From Locusta migratoria (taxonomy: Eukaryota > Arthropoda > Insecta > Orthoptera > Acrididae), in assembly GCA_026315105.1 (NCBI GenBank), contig CM048750.1, positions 261,941,151 through 262,005,150 of the forward strand: a stretch of DNA of 64,000 bases, written 5' to 3'. This document shows positions 1 to 10,990 of the stretch, in pieces (the first letter of the stretch is position 1; each line of letters starts with the position of its first letter). The notes under the pieces were generated by a model. That model did no database searches. It saw only the letters and a list, made by a program, of their open reading frames with translations, and was not told where the DNA came from. Position numbers and translations under genes: made by a program.

Positions 1-560
1 GGAGGGGTCCACCTCCGCGGGCACCGCTACTGCACTCCTGCGCCGCGCCTGGCTAATGAAACCGCGGCGGCATTGTGCGCGCGTCTTACCGCCGCGCTGC
101 TAATTAAAGTCGGCTGGATGGCGCGATCAGCGCTCGACCCCCACACGGTGTCAGCAGTTACTTACTGCTTCCACGGCCCCCTCCGCTCGCGGCTTATTGT
201 GCGTCGCGCGCTTTTCATGCTGCAAGTCCGCAGTTCACACACCGGCAGCGGCGCGGCTCTCGTCACGGCCCATTTACCGACGCCCACGGGAAGAGCAGTG
301 CGTGAAAAGCATCTTTCTTTTCTTTTTAGAGTGACGCCATTATGCGCGTCCTGCGCCCGCGCTACAGTCCCCGATCCTCCCTCGTATATATTAGCACTCC
401 ACCTGATGTCTTCTGTATCGCATTCAGTCGCTGAGGGACCCGCCTAACCGGGACTGTATTGAACGACTACGCACCCCGCGGTTTTTCCACGACCACTCCG
501 CTCTCTTTCGCACACGATATCTGGCGGAAGCAAGCTGTGGAGCCAGTAGGCAGATCCAAC
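1..560. other. Unassigned GC-rich sequence
   Basis: CpG-rich, mixed-composition DNA with no recognisable protein domain, RNA gene or repeat. Short open frames exist on both strands but look like by-products of high GC. It runs up to the 5' truncation of the LINE that follows. Confidence 0.5.
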
Positions 561-1737
561 ATCTGAAAGTATCGCTCTTGCCAAACACAGCTTGCCCTTT
601 ATTCACATGAAGTGTTAAGTGCCATCGACAAGGGATCTCAAATCGATTCCATATTTCTGGATTTCCGGAAGGCTTTTGATACTGTACCCAACAAGCGGCT
701 TCTAATGAAATTGCGTGCTTATGGAATATCTTCCCAATTGTGCGATTGGATTCACGATTTCCTATCAGAAAGGACACAGTTCGTTGTAATTGACGGTAAG
801 TCATCGAGTAAAACAGAAGTGATATCTGGCGTTCCACAGGGAAGCGTTATTGGTCCCCTACTCTTCCTCGTGTTTATAAACGATTTAGGAGATAATCTGA
901 ATAGCTCCCTTAGACTGTTCGCGGATGATGCTGTCGTTTATCGGTTATGAAGTCAACAGAGGATCAAAAGCAACTGCAAAGCGATTTAGACAAAATTTCT
1001 ACTTGGTGCGAAAATTGGCAATTGACACTAAATAAAGAAAAGTGTGAAGTAATACACATGACCACTAAAAGAAATCCGCTGAACTTCAATTACGCGATAA
1101 ATCAGTCAAACCTTAAGGTCGTAAATTCTACCAAATACCTAGGAGTTACAATTACGAACAACTTTGACTGGAGAGAACACATAGGAAATATTGTGGGGAA
1201 GGCGAACCAAAGGTTACGTTTCATTGGCAGAACGCTTAGACGATGCACCAGCTCCACCAAAGAGACTGCCTACATCACACTTGTGCGTCCTCTCCTGGGA
1301 GTACTGTTGCCCCTTGTGGGACCCTCACCAGGTGGGACTGACGGAAGATATTGAGAAGGTTCAGAGAAGGGCAGCTCGTTTTGTTTTATCACGTTACGGG
1401 GGGGGAAAGCGTCACGGAAATGTTGCACGAATTGGGGTGGAAATCATTAAAAGAAAGACGTTATTCATTGCGGCGTGATCTGTTTGCGAAGTTTCAATCA
1501 CCGACTTTCAGTTCTGAATGTGAAAATATTTTGCTAGCACCCACCTACTTAGGGAGACATGACCATCCCAATAAAATAAGAGAAATCAGATCGAAAACGG
1601 AACGATTTAGGTGTTCTTTCTTCCCGCGCGCTATTAGAGAATGGAACGGTAGAGAAAAGTTATGAAGGTGGTTAATGAACCCTCTGCCAGGCACTTAAAT
1701 GTGATTTGCAGAGTATCGATGTAGATGTAGAAGAACG
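561..1737 (+). mobile_element. LINE-A copy 1: 5'-truncated, frameshifted non-LTR retrotransposon (Jockey/CR1/L2-like)
   Basis: The reverse transcriptase (RT) of this family copies its own RNA at a nicked target. RT motif A (FLDFRKAFDTV), motif B (GVPQGSVIGPLLF) and the catalytic FADD of motif C near 915-929 are all readable, followed by thumb motifs (KYLGVTI) and the C-terminal FFPRAIREWN block ending near 1665. One frame would need shifts near 948, 1298 and 1400, so the copy is dead. Motif spacing matches the copies at 2464, 42905 and 57450. The 3' tail has the family signature GCAGAGTATC followed by a GTAGATGTAGA-type tail. No endonuclease remains. Clade placement is tentative. Confidence 0.85.
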
Positions 1738-2175
1738 ACATAATGGCATTCAGTCTAACAATAACACCTTATTGGCATTGGAGTGTTGTAATTTTTTGTA
1801 TAAAATGTTTCGCCTCAGATATCTTTTCAGCTGCGCTCTGCCAGCCACTGACTTCACCACGGCACGTGCCTCTCCGCCAGTCACAACTTACGCAGTCCCG
1901 CCTACGTTCAAACAGCCAGACGTTTTTGTGGCTACGGTGTTGTTGTTGTGGTCATCGGTCCTGAGATGCTTGATTTCACTTCTCCGTTCTACACTACTGG
2001 TCATTAAAATTACTACACCAAGAAGAAATGCAGATGATTAAAGGGTATTCATTGGACAAATATATTATACTAGAACTGACATGTGATTACATTTTCACGC
2101 TATTTGGGTGCATAGATCCTGAGAAATCACTAACCAAAACAACCACCTCTGGATGTAATAACGGCCATGATAAAA
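1738..2175. other. Unassigned sequence
   Basis: Lies between LINE-A copy 1 and the first SINE. I see no domain or repeat structure. Open frames here have no recognisable family signature. Confidence 0.4.
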
Positions 2176-2370
2176 TGTTTAAATGTTTGTATAGCTTATG
2201 GGACTTAACTACGGGGCCATCAGTCCCTAAACTTTCAAACTACTTATGAACTAGCTAAGACTAAGGGCGGCACAAATATCCATGCCCGAGGGGGGATTCG
2301 AGCCCCCGACCGTAGTGGCCGTGCAGACCGTGACTGGAGCGCCTCAGTCCCCTCGGAAACCGCGGCCGGC
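2176..2370 (-). repeat. SINE-A copy (tRNA-derived SINE)
   Basis: Reverse orientation. The tRNA-like head (at the right) has an A box resembling TGGCCGAGGGG (here damaged) and a B box GGTTCGA followed by CC-rich sequence. The body has GGATATTTGTGCCGTCC, and the tail has the conserved GGGACTGATG...AGTCCC hairpin and an ACAAACATTT end. Leu/Ser-type tRNA ancestry is inferred from the A-box context. Confidence 0.9.
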
Positions 2371-2463
2371 ACAGAGAAAGAGCTGAAGACATTGTAGCAC
2401 GCATAAACCAAAGATATGATCTGTAGCATCACGTTTCGCTGTATGTAACCTTAACCGGTCCTT

Positions 2464-3318
2464 AGTTACATAAACGATTTGGGAGAAAATCTAAGTAGCT
2501 CTCTTAGGTTATTTGCAGTTGACGCCATCATTTACCGTCTAGTAAAATCATCTGAAGATCAACTGCAGAACGATCTGAAAAAGATATCGCTTTGGTGTAA
2601 AAATTGGCAATTGACTCTAAATAATGAGAAGTGTGAAGTCGTCCACATGAGTACGAAACGAAATCCGTTAAACTTTGTTTACAGGATAAATCAATCAAAA
2701 GTGAAGGCCGTAAACTCCTCAAAATACCTAGGAATTACTATTACTTTAGACTTAAACTGGAAAGAACACGTAGATAATGTCGTGGGAAAGGCGAATTAAA
2801 GACTGCACTTTATTGGCAGAACCATGAAAAGATGCAACAGAACTAGTAAAGAAACTGCATACACTACGCTTGTCCGTCCTTGTTTGAAGTATTGCTGCCC
2901 AGTGTGGGATCCTTATAAGGTGTGTTTAACGAAGGACATCGAAAGAGTCCACAGAAGGGCAGCTCGTTTCGTATTGTCACGATACAGGGGAGACAGTGTC
3001 ACAGAAATGGTCAGGATCTTGGATGGGAATCATTAAAAGAACGTCGCTTATCGCTGCGGCGTGGGCTACTTACGAAACTCCAATCGCCAACAGTCTTCTC
3101 CGAATGTGGAAATATATTATAGACTCCCACTTACATAGGTAGAAATGATCATGAGAATAAAATACGAGAAGTCACAGCTCCAACGGAGAGATTCAGGTGT
3201 TCTTTCTTCCCGCGCGCTATTCGAGAACTGAATGGGAGATAAATAGTGTAACGGGGGTTCGATGAACCTCAGCCAGGCATTTAAATGTGATTTACAGAGT
3301 ATCCCATGTAGATGTAGA
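2464..3318 (+). mobile_element. LINE-A copy 2: 3' fragment with mutated catalytic motif
   Basis: Begins inside motif B/C of the RT (INDLGENLSSSLRLF). The catalytic FADD is FAVD, removing one of the two metal-binding aspartates. A nonsense codon follows at about 2797 (CAA to TAA in the KANQRL block). The C-terminal part continues in another frame (KYCCPVWDP, RRAARFVLSRY) to the FFPRAIREL block near 3235, then the family tail near 3250-3318. It is a transpositionally dead 5'-truncated copy. Confidence 0.85.
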
Positions 3319-3890
3319 ACTGTAAGAGGGTTTACTAATGCCTTGTCTTCGGCAGTGTATTTAAATACTTCGGAGCACTGGTAGGTTTGGCAGAGACGCG
3401 AGAAGCGACCTTGCGTTGTCGTCGGTCACGGACGCTCGCACCTGGGCACACGGACAGCGGGCCCTGCGGTCAGGTGGGGCGCAGGTGAGTGGCGGAGAGT
3501 GCTTGTGGCGCGCGGCTGTCATGAGTAATTCAGCGGCGGGCTCCTCCATTATGCCGCGCTGCGTGCGCTGATGAAGCCGGCGCAAAAATGTAAATAGCGC
3601 AGGGCCGAGGCCGGGGGAGGCGTCGCTGAATATTCACGCCGTCCATTATCCGACCGGCGCGCCCTCCCGCGTCGTTTACGCCGCGTCTAAACTGTTGGCT
3701 CAGCCTGATGAGGTGCATCTCTGCGCGCACCTGGACCCAAGCCCAGTTGCGGCACTCCCAGCTCTCGATAAGGCCTCTGCACGCGCCGTGACTAGGCTCT
3801 GCATCTGGCGTCTGTGCTCGCTCGAAATGCACAATGCACGCAGTTCCGTGGCAGTCCGGTAGATTGGGTTACCTTCCATGGTTTGCGCTC
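3319..3890. other. Unassigned CpG-rich patch
   Basis: High-GC segment (especially 3390-3830) without a recognisable coding signature. It could be a host CpG-rich regulatory patch or part of an old element. I see no promoter motif strong enough to name. Confidence 0.35.
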
Positions 3891-4013
3891 CACGACTGTG
3901 ATACGTTTCCAGTACTCTGAGGTTTGCAGCTACCAGTCGATCTTATTTAAAATTCTTTATTAGCAAATCATGATTTCTACCAGTGACTGACCATTATCAA
4001 TGTTTGTGTTTAA

Positions 4014-4707
4014 CCCTTTCGTGGTTGTTGGGACATATACGTCCCACTAACATCGGACCTCATTTGTACCACAAGGTGGCGAGTTGCGTAATTCTGCATA
4101 GTGCTGCCATCTGTTGGTGGCCCTTCAGAACGCGGAAAAAAATCGAGGCACTGAAATTCTTAAAGTGTAGAAGACTGCGACTGTTTATATGGGCTGCCGC
4201 GTGAATTTTAGCGCCGTAACCATTGTTTATTGTGCCTTGAGTCGGTTTTCGTCGTTTTCTCGCTACCGAAAATGTCCGAAGTATGTATACTTGCTGTTTT
4301 ATGTTTCTTAGAAGTTTACAAACAACAATTACGCTTTCTAAAACTCATTTTACTTCAAACGTTTTTTCAGTGAATTTACAATTAGTGGGACGGATGTGTC
4401 CCAGTGACCATTGTGTAGTCCTTTAATGCCTTTATGTTGCGATATTATAGTACTCATATTTCAAAGAAAAACAGTTTTTCTGTAAAATTTTAGGATAACT
4501 TAAGAAATTATTTTAAAAAGTGTTAGGTAAATCGGTGCCAGAAATGATCAGTGGGACATATGTGTCCCACCTTTTTTTTTTTTTTAGGAAAATGGAATGT
4601 GCTAAAATTTTTTGAGTGTCATATTTGTAATCCTGACCCAAATAAGACTCTGTAACAGCTGAGATAACTTAAGATATTCTAAAAAATGACTAAAAACCAC
4701 GAAAGGG
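4014..4707. mobile_element. piggyBac-type MITE, TTAA target sites
   Basis: The element starts CCCTTTCGTGGTT and ends AACCACGAAAGGG, flanked on both sides by TTAA (4010-4013 and 4708-4711). A TTAA target site with CCC termini is the hallmark of piggyBac transposons. At 694 bp with no transposase it is non-autonomous. Inside are three 16-bp near-palindromes of form GGGAC-N6-GTCCC at 4030-4045, 4387-4402 and 4553-4568, possible transposase-binding sites (inference). Confidence 0.8.
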
Positions 4708-4741
4708 TTAACTGAAGACATCTTCTACCGGTACAACTATA

Positions 4742-5013
4742 AATGTGACTGTCTGTTCGGTGTACGTTTATCACGTCACAACCACAAGACATAAAGAGCT
4801 AAAAATTTGTACAGTTACTAATGTCTACCCGGGGAAGGCTTTAGGCACGGTTTTATGGCGATCGGATAGCTATATATGTATATATTAATGTGAATGTCTG
4901 TTCGATGTACGCTTATCACGTCCGAACAACAAGACGCAGAGACTTAAATATTTGTACAGTTACTAATTTATACCTGAGAAAGGTTTTAGGCACGGTTTTA
5001 TAACGATGTGATA
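4742..5013. repeat. Diverged tandem duplication, about 127-bp unit
   Basis: 4742-4868 and 4887-5013 align through GTGAATGTCTGTTCG, GTACGCTTATCACGTC, TTTGTACAGTTACTAAT and AGGCACGGTTTTAT. The copies have diverged with small differences throughout. It lies inside the inverted-repeat element. Confidence 0.7.
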
Positions 5014-5697
5014 GATATTCAGTAATTTGAAGAATATAACGCGAAATGCGCAACATTTAATTACTCTTTGAAAATGGTTTTATTGGTTGCATTGTTGCTT
5101 GAGGGTTGAGAATGATAAAAGGTTGGGAGTATATTGGGATGGAAAGTTATGGGTGTATATAAAATTCTGCGTGTGTGCGTGTTAATATTTCGCTCTGCAG
5201 CGAAAACTACAGAACGCAAACGAAAGGTCTGTGTGTAATTGTTGCCCAAAGTCTCTCGTTGTACACCATAGTAGTTCTATGCCGATAGCTATAAGGGGGT
5301 GGAAGATATGGTGGTTTCAAGTCGTCATAATATAAAAAAATTCGGACTGAAGGCCAGCGATGACGTTTGCGACTCTATAGCAAGGAGGTTACAAACAGCG
5401 AAACGTGATGCCACAGACCGTATATTTGGTGTATGCGTGCTACAACGTCTTCAGCTCTTTCTCTGTAAGGATAAGCATACGAATAACGAAATATAAGAAT
5501 AAATAAAGCAGTAAATAATAAATTTCTTTTAATACATCTCTTAAAAAAAGACAAAAAAGGTATTTCATTTCATCCTTGAAAACCAGTCTCATAGGTCGCT
5601 ACTGAAAGATGGCTTATCTATCATAATCAACCAACAAGCGAACGGAGCCGCGGGTTTAAGCTTGTAACTAATATGTATAACTCATACATGGCGTATG
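5014..5697. other. Interior of the inverted-repeat element, no coding signal
   Basis: AT-rich sequence between the tandem duplication and the right inverted terminus. A 65-codon frame at 5299-5496 has no recognisable domain. Confidence 0.35.
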
Positions 5698-5820
5698 CAT
5701 TGATAATGGCCAGTCACTGGCCGAAATCATGATTTGCTAACAAAGAATTAAAAAAATAAAATAAAAAGATCGACTGATAGCTGAAAACCTCAGAGTCCAG
5801 TAGATGTCAATGTCGTCGCT

Positions 5821-5956
5821 TAGCACGCTACGATCAAATGCATTCCAATTTCCTCATGCTCGTTCGAGAATGCCAAATAAATAAAAATAAAATAAAATAA
5901 ACAAATAAAAAGAAAGAAAATCGTTACTTTTATTTCGAATTGTTATTTGTGTGCGT

Positions 5957-6006
<50 letters not shown>

Positions 6007-6360
6007 CATTTCGACTACGTTATTTACTCGATTTTGAAGAAAGCAAGTGATAAAAGATTTCGACTTTTTTGGTCGTTGTGTAGTGCAGTCTGTCTCGAAC
6101 GTGTCCTTGGTTGTCAAATGATGAAATGAAAAAAACGTCTGACAGAATGAAACTTGCTGAGAGCTACGATTTACGTCATAAATTCCACAAATCAATTGTA
6201 GTTAAAACTAGAGAAGAGTTCTGGATATTCTGCTGAGTATATTTCTGTCTTTTCAGAAGCAAATACGAGTAATTCAACTTGTTATTGTTACATTTGCAAG
6301 CCAATAAAAGTAACACAAGTTTAGCTTACAGTATGAAACAGAGAAAGAGAGTAAAGTGAA
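5821..6360. other. AT-rich spacer with a 49-bp poly-T run
   Basis: Contains an uninterrupted T run at 5958-6006, possibly the A-tail of a reverse-oriented retrocopy. I cannot identify the body that would have carried it. The open frames crossing the run are low-complexity artefacts. Confidence 0.4.
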
Positions 6361-6691
6361 GCCGGCCGCAGTGGCCAAGCGGTCTGCGGCGCGCCAGTCA
6401 CAGTCTGCACGACCGCTACGGTTGGGGGTTCGAATCCGCCGGCCGCGGTGGCCGAGGGGACTAAGGCGCTCCAGTCACGGTCTGCACGGCCACTACGGTC
6501 GGGGGTTCGAATCCCCACTCAGGCATGGATATTTGTGCCGTCCTAGTTCGTAAGTAGTTCATAAGTAGTTTGTAAGTTTAGGGACTGATGACCCCGTAGT
6601 TAAGTCCCATAGACTATACAAACATTTGGTTCGAATCCCCCCTCGGGCATGCATGTTTGTGTCGTCTTTAGTGTAACAAACATTTGAATAC
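6361..6691 (+). repeat. SINE-A copy interrupted by another SINE-A
   Basis: The outer head runs 6361-6437 and resumes at 6628 after the inner insertion with GGTTCGAATCC, CCTCGGGCATG, ending near 6691. The B-box sequence GGTTCGAATCC is duplicated at 6427-6437 and 6628-6638 as the TSD. The outer body after the head is shortened. Confidence 0.85.
6438..6627 (+). repeat. SINE-A inserted into the B box of another SINE-A
   Basis: Full-length copy with A box TGGCCGAGGGG, B box GGTTCGAATCC, and the tail hairpin (GGGACTGATG...AGTCCC). It interrupts the promoter of the host SINE exactly at its B box and duplicated those 11 bp. Confidence 0.9.
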
Positions 6692-7300
6692 TTTTTTAGT
6701 AAAGTGACTTACTACGTATCAATCCTGGATATGATATCGGAAGTTCATGTGATTTTTACGTTCAGATAACTCTATAAACACATATAATTTTTTCCATCAG
6801 CGACGACCGATTGTGACGAAGAAGTGTCTCCTTACGGTAGCATTTCCTAATATCGTGGAAACAATTAATTCTTAGCATTTATTATGACGTTGTGAAAAGA
6901 AATACATCTAACCGCTAATAATTTTTTGACCTTTTTTATGTAGAGAAATTTCAGGCGACCTAAATGCTTGTAATATCGATCGTGACATGTAAAATATTGC
7001 AGTGTACTTAACTAGAATTCAGAACTTCGTCACCCTTTTCCATAGTTGTGACTTCTCGAAGAACTACAGCACCATCCGCAGAAAGCCTCACTGAACTTCC
7101 GCTGTTATCTATAAGGCCATTTGTAGAGTGTTCGAAAAGACACTCCGCAGTGGCGATTTCCGCTTGTCCCGCGTTGCGAGGTTTGTAAGGTTGGCAGCAC
7201 AGACGAAGCGCATCTGCACGTGTTATGTGGACCTGCAGTGGTAGTAGGGTGGGGGTAGTGTTTCGTGTGCGCTACAGCTGTTACTTGTGTTATTGTCTCG
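6692..7300. other. Unassigned sequence, possible 5' region of the next transposon
   Basis: AT-rich to about 7120. From about 7128 onward composition changes and may be the 5' end and leader of the Tc1/mariner-type element whose coding remnant starts near 7308. I could not find matching terminal repeats. Confidence 0.35.
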
Positions 7301-7307
7301 TTCTTAC

Positions 7308-7977
7308 AGTTGCAGAGAGAGCCTTTTTAGTAGAAGTTTTCCCCAGTAGGAGGAAACTTCACGGAGCATGCGAGACGACAATTTAGATTGCGTTTTCCTA
7401 CGTCGAAATGTCCACATCGCAACACTGTACGTAATTTAATTACCAAATTCCGGGCAACAGGTTCAGTTCATGATGCACCACAAACTGGTAGCCCCATGGT
7501 TTTAACAGAACGGAAGCTCGACGATATTTCGGACGTCATGTTGCGGAGTCCAACAAAATCAGTAAGAAAATTATCACAAGAGGCTAAAGTCTCTCGTAGG
7601 ACAGCACATAACGCCGTAACCACAAAACTAAGGCTCTATCCGTATAAAATTACTGCAGTGCAACAATTTCATTGTATGGGTCCTACGACAAGAATACCAT
7701 ACTGTGAATGGTTCCAACGATTTATTAACAGACATGGAGTTGGTGTTTCAGATCGAACATTTTTTACTGATGAGGCTTGGTTTCAACTATCTGGCTACAT
7801 TCACGTATTTGGCCACCCGAAGATCCACATGCCATAAGAGAAACGCAGTTGCACGCAAATCAAATCGGTGTGTTGGGTGCCTTAACACGAGCGCGAGTTA
7901 TAGGGCCGATATTTTTCTAAACAACCGTCACCTCCGAAATCTATTGCTCCCAGATAATTTTTCCATTTATTGCGCTG
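7308..7977 (+). pseudogene. Tc1/mariner-superfamily transposase remnant
   Basis: The transposase would bind terminal repeats and cut and paste the element at TA sites. The N-terminal helix-turn-helix region reads ARRQFRLRFPTSKCP then NLITKFRATGSVHD and TERKLDDISDVML; the first catalytic aspartate lies in FFTDEAWFQLSGY near 7765-7800. A frameshift near 7350 separates the start, another near 7836 moves the frame to LGALTRARVIGPIFF near 7875-7915. The C-terminal catalytic half is missing: a SINE sits at 7989 and nothing transposase-like resumes after it. Related in type to the fragment at 12080. Confidence 0.75.
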
Positions 7978-7988
7978 CCAATGCATCC

Positions 7989-8185
7989 AAATGTTCAAAT
8001 GTTTGTAAAGCTTACGGGACTTTACTACGGGGTCATCAGTCCCTAAACTTACAAACTACTTATGAACTACTTACGAACTAGGACGGTACAATATCCATGC
8101 CCGAGGGGGGATTCGAACCCCCGACCGTAGTGGCCGTGCAGACCGTGACTGAAGCGCCTCAGTCTCCTCGGCCACCGCGGCCGGC
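7989..8185 (-). repeat. SINE-A copy with perfect TSD
   Basis: Full-length reverse copy. CCAATGCATCC is duplicated at 7978-7988 and 8186-8196. It inserted at the decayed 3' side of the transposase remnant. Confidence 0.92.
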
Positions 8186-8196
8186 CCAATGCATCC

Positions 8197-8510
8197 TCCC
8201 ACTACCACATACTCCAGCCCCACCACAGGAAAAACCTACCCGATTCAAGGCAGGGCCACATTCGAGACAACACACGTCATATATCAACTGACATGTGTCC
8301 ACTGTTCGCCTGGGACACCACACGTGCCATTTGGATACTACCAACAAGCACCAGTCCCTCAGAGCTAGGGTGGTGGGAACTTGCCCTCCAACATATCCTC
8401 TCCTCCCGCCACCCCTCTGGCCTTAATCTACGCTAACCTCTCCCCTTCCTCCAGCGTCAGCTCACCTATTCACTATCCCTTCCTTACCTCTCTCTCTCTC
8501 TCTCTCTCTC

Positions 8511-8579
<69 letters not shown>

Positions 8580-8640
8580 CCATCTTTCCCTGTTAATCAA
8601 AAACGTTTTAGCCAACGCCCCCCCCTCCTACACCCCTCCG
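8197..8640. other. Spacer with microsatellites
   Basis: No coding signal. Contains a CT run near 8491-8510 and a long GT run near 8515-8579 with one interruption. Confidence 0.5.
8491..8579. repeat. (CT)n then (GT)n microsatellites
   Basis: A CT dinucleotide tract is followed directly by a GT tract of more than 60 bp interrupted once by TATA. The open frames through them (VCVCVC) are artefacts. Confidence 0.95.
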
Positions 8641-8654
8641 CATCATTCAGTTCA

Positions 8655-8845
8655 AAAATGTTTGTATAGCTTATGGGACTTAACTACGGGGTCATCAGTC
8701 CCTAAACTTACAAACTACTTACGAACTAACTAATACTTAGGACGGTACAAATATCCATGCCCGAGGGGGGAGTTGAACCCCCGACCGTAGTGACCGTGCA
8801 GACCGTGACTGAAGCGCCGCAGTCCCCTTGGCCACCGCGGCCGGC
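8655..8845 (-). repeat. SINE-A copy with 14-bp TSD
   Basis: Reverse full-length copy. CATCATTCAGTTCA is repeated at 8641-8654 and 8846-8859. Confidence 0.92.
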
Positions 8846-8859
8846 CATCATTCAGTTCA

Positions 8860-9273
8860 CTCATCTTTTCTTCTCTTTACTGCTTGATCTTTACTCTTTG
8901 GTTATATATATCCTCTCCGGCTTGGCTCAATACTAATAAGCAGTATTTTGACTTCCACACTCCTCAAACACCATCCTCATGACCTAGGTCGTCAATTACC
9001 TTTCCCTTCCGTTCCCATCCTTTATTTTTTCCCTCTCTCTCACCTGAAGAAGGAACTGTGTACCGAAAGCTTATCCTTTTTCGTCCTTTTTCTTTTTCTT
9101 CATTTGTGTCTCTATCGGCGGTATAGCACAAAGGTAAGTACTGGCCAGCCAATTTATCTCTTCTGAAAAATAATTTAACATCTCTGAGGAGAATTTCCAT
9201 CATTAATATATAGAAAATCAATCGGGAGAGCAGGGAGGCCAAAGCAGCAATGAGATGCGATGGGCGACGAAGA
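8860..9273. other. Possible Penelope-like terminal sequence with hammerhead-like motif
   Basis: Pyrimidine-rich sequence without coding content. At 9044 CTGAAGA is followed by a short imperfect stem and GAAA at 9065, the arrangement seen at six other sites in the window. Family assignment is inference. Confidence 0.3.
9044..9074 (+). ncRNA. Hammerhead-ribozyme-like motif (weak)
   Basis: CTGAAGA, then GGAAC/GTACC imperfect stem, then GAAAGCTT with a two-base-pair stem III. Matches the core order of a hammerhead but has one extra base before stem II and no visible stem I, so activity is doubtful. Confidence 0.25.
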
Positions 9274-9284
9274 AGTCTTTAATA

Positions 9285-9489
9285 AAACAAGTGTTCAAAT
9301 GTCTGTAAATCTATCGGACCAAACTGCGTGGTCATCAGTCCGTAGCTTACAAACTACTGAAACCTAGGTAAACTAACCTAAGGACAACACACACACACCC
9401 ATGCCCCAGGGAGGACTCGAACCTCCACGGCGAGCAACCGCGCGCTCCGCAGCGAGACACTTTAGACCGCTCGGCTACTCCACCGCGGC
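9285..9489 (-). repeat. SINE-B copy with TSD
   Basis: Second tRNA-derived family. The head reads CCGCGGTGGAGTAGCCGAG with B box GGTTCGAGTCC (reverse strand); the tail has the CGGACTGATGACC...GGTCCG hairpin. AGTCTTTAATA is duplicated at 9274-9284 and 9490-9500. Confidence 0.9.
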
Positions 9490-9500
9490 AGTCTTTAATA

Positions 9501-10496
9501 CTGCGTTTGCTTGAGCGTTGACGTGTTCATTGTGGCCGTCGACAAACTCCTATGGTATGAGAGGACAACAGACTTCAACACTTCACAGTCGTAACGACGA
9601 AAGTTTACATTCACCGACAATGCGTACTGCGAGGTTCAGAAAGCTGATTCCAATGCCTCCCACCACATCTCAACAATAAATAAATGCTCTGCAAATTCAA
9701 AGAGTGATTATAAAGAGCAATTCTGTGATGCAGTGCTCATTTTTCTACTTGGATTACAAATGGTTTATGAGTTTAAGCCAAAGAACGGGGTGTGAAGGTA
9801 CATGTCACTTAATTAGAAAGCGAGAACTGGAGGCAAATGAAGATTGTTGGGAATAGTAGCCAAAGATTTATTTCCGCCGTGTGTCACGACGCAAATTAAG
9901 AGTTAAGATATTATATACGAGAGATGAAGGTGTCTTATATGTATACAACCTACGCGCCATTAAGTCGTTGAGAAACAGTGTAACAAATCACGAGTGCTCG
10001 GGCACCAGCACAGCGTATAGCACATAATGGGGAGCTGGAATGTTGCGGCCGGTTTTTTAATTATAATGCTCGCCTTAGCTCTAATTGATGCGACTCTTAA
10101 ATTATTCCGTACCATTGGCGGGCGTGCTGAAACGCCGATCGACACCGCTGATATCTCGGGAACTAATTATGCGGCCTAAATTCTCGTTCCATGCCGCTGC
10201 CTCCCAACAACGAAGCAATTATTTTCCTCCGCGTCTCGGGAGATTTTTACCTCGGCTCCCACAAGTCCGTTGGCTGCGGCGGGGCCGTACGGAACACGGC
10301 TTTGTTCCTGCGAGTAATTTAATAGAGCGCCACTCTGTTTCACACTAGGAGCTCCGGCGTGAAAGCTTCGTACGTCAGCAGCAACAGGGCTCGTGCTACA
10401 TTAAATCTGTGCCTCCGATTTGACGCTTACCTCGACGAACAGTGAGCAGTTTTCGCACATATCTGTATTAGCATCTTGCAGAAACGGCAATACTGT
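9501..10496. other. Unassigned; possible conserved non-coding patch
   Basis: No recognisable protein or repeat. 10040-10350 is richer in GC and contains several TAATTA-type homeodomain-like words, which on their own are weak. This is one of the few segments without an obvious transposon signature. Confidence 0.3.
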
Positions 10497-10990
10497 AACC
10501 CGCTCGCCGCGGTGCAGTAGCCGAGCGGTCTAAAGCGTCTCGCTACGGAGCGCGCGGTTCCTCGCCGTGGAGGTTCGAGTCCTCCCTGGGGCATGGGTGT
10601 GTGTGTTTGTCCTTAGGTTAGTTTACCTAGGTTTGAGTAGTTTGTAAGCTACGGACTGATGACCACGCAGTTTGGTCCGATAGATTTACAAACATTCGAA
10701 CATTTCTTTTTGTAACCCGCTCGGTTAGCCGTGTGGCCTAACGCACCGCTTTCCGAGACGGGGAGGTGTACCAACCCCGGTTCGAATCCGCCCGGCGGAT
10801 TGACGAAGGGGGTCGGAGTGCCGGCCAGTCTGGATGTGGCTTTTAGGCGGTTTTTCACATCCCCCTAGGTGAATACCGGGCTGGTCCCCAAGTCCCGCCT
10901 CAGTAACACGATTCACGAACATTTCATAACACTTTCCGTTTTCCCACGTATAACACTATACCCAAATATTTTGGGGGTACACATTTCCTT
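10497..10990 (+). repeat. SINE-C copy, interrupted by SINE-B and 3'-truncated
   Basis: Third tRNA-derived family: head TAACCCGCTCGGTTAGCC, B box GGTTCGAATCC, then GCCCGGCGGAT and a long body to ACACATTTCC. The head begins at 10497, is broken by a SINE-B at about 10508, restarts at about 10711 with TGTAACCCGCTCG duplicated, and ends at 10990 where a SINE-A follows. The last 130 bp of the family consensus are missing. Confidence 0.85.
10508..10703 (+). repeat. SINE-B inserted in the head of a SINE-C
   Basis: A box TAGCCGAGCGG, B box GGTTCGAGTCC, tail hairpin CGGACTGATGACC...GGTCCG. The duplicated target GTAACCCGCTCG is the SINE-C head. Confidence 0.9.

Larger units (their letters stand above)
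3891..5820. mobile_element. Unclassified element with about 100-bp inverted termini
   Basis: About 3891-4001 and 5698-5815 are inverted copies of one another: both contain ACTCTGAGGTTT, CAGTCGATCTT, AATTCTTT, AGCAAATCATGATTTC and CCATTATCAATG in the same order on opposite strands. They bracket a piggyBac-type MITE (4014-4707) and a tandem duplication (4742-5013). No transposase is visible. It could be an old inverted-repeat DNA element, or two copies of one repeat that landed in opposite orientation; I see no clear TSD. Confidence 0.5.

Noticed and set aside
424..837. 137-codon reverse frame
   Set aside because: Shadow of the LINE-A reverse transcriptase on the other strand.
5854..6195. Lys-rich protein-coding frame across the poly-T run
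   Set aside because: Low-complexity translation of a 49-bp homopolymer with no domain on either side.
8381..8733. Cys/Val-rich peptides
   Set aside because: Translation of a GT microsatellite.
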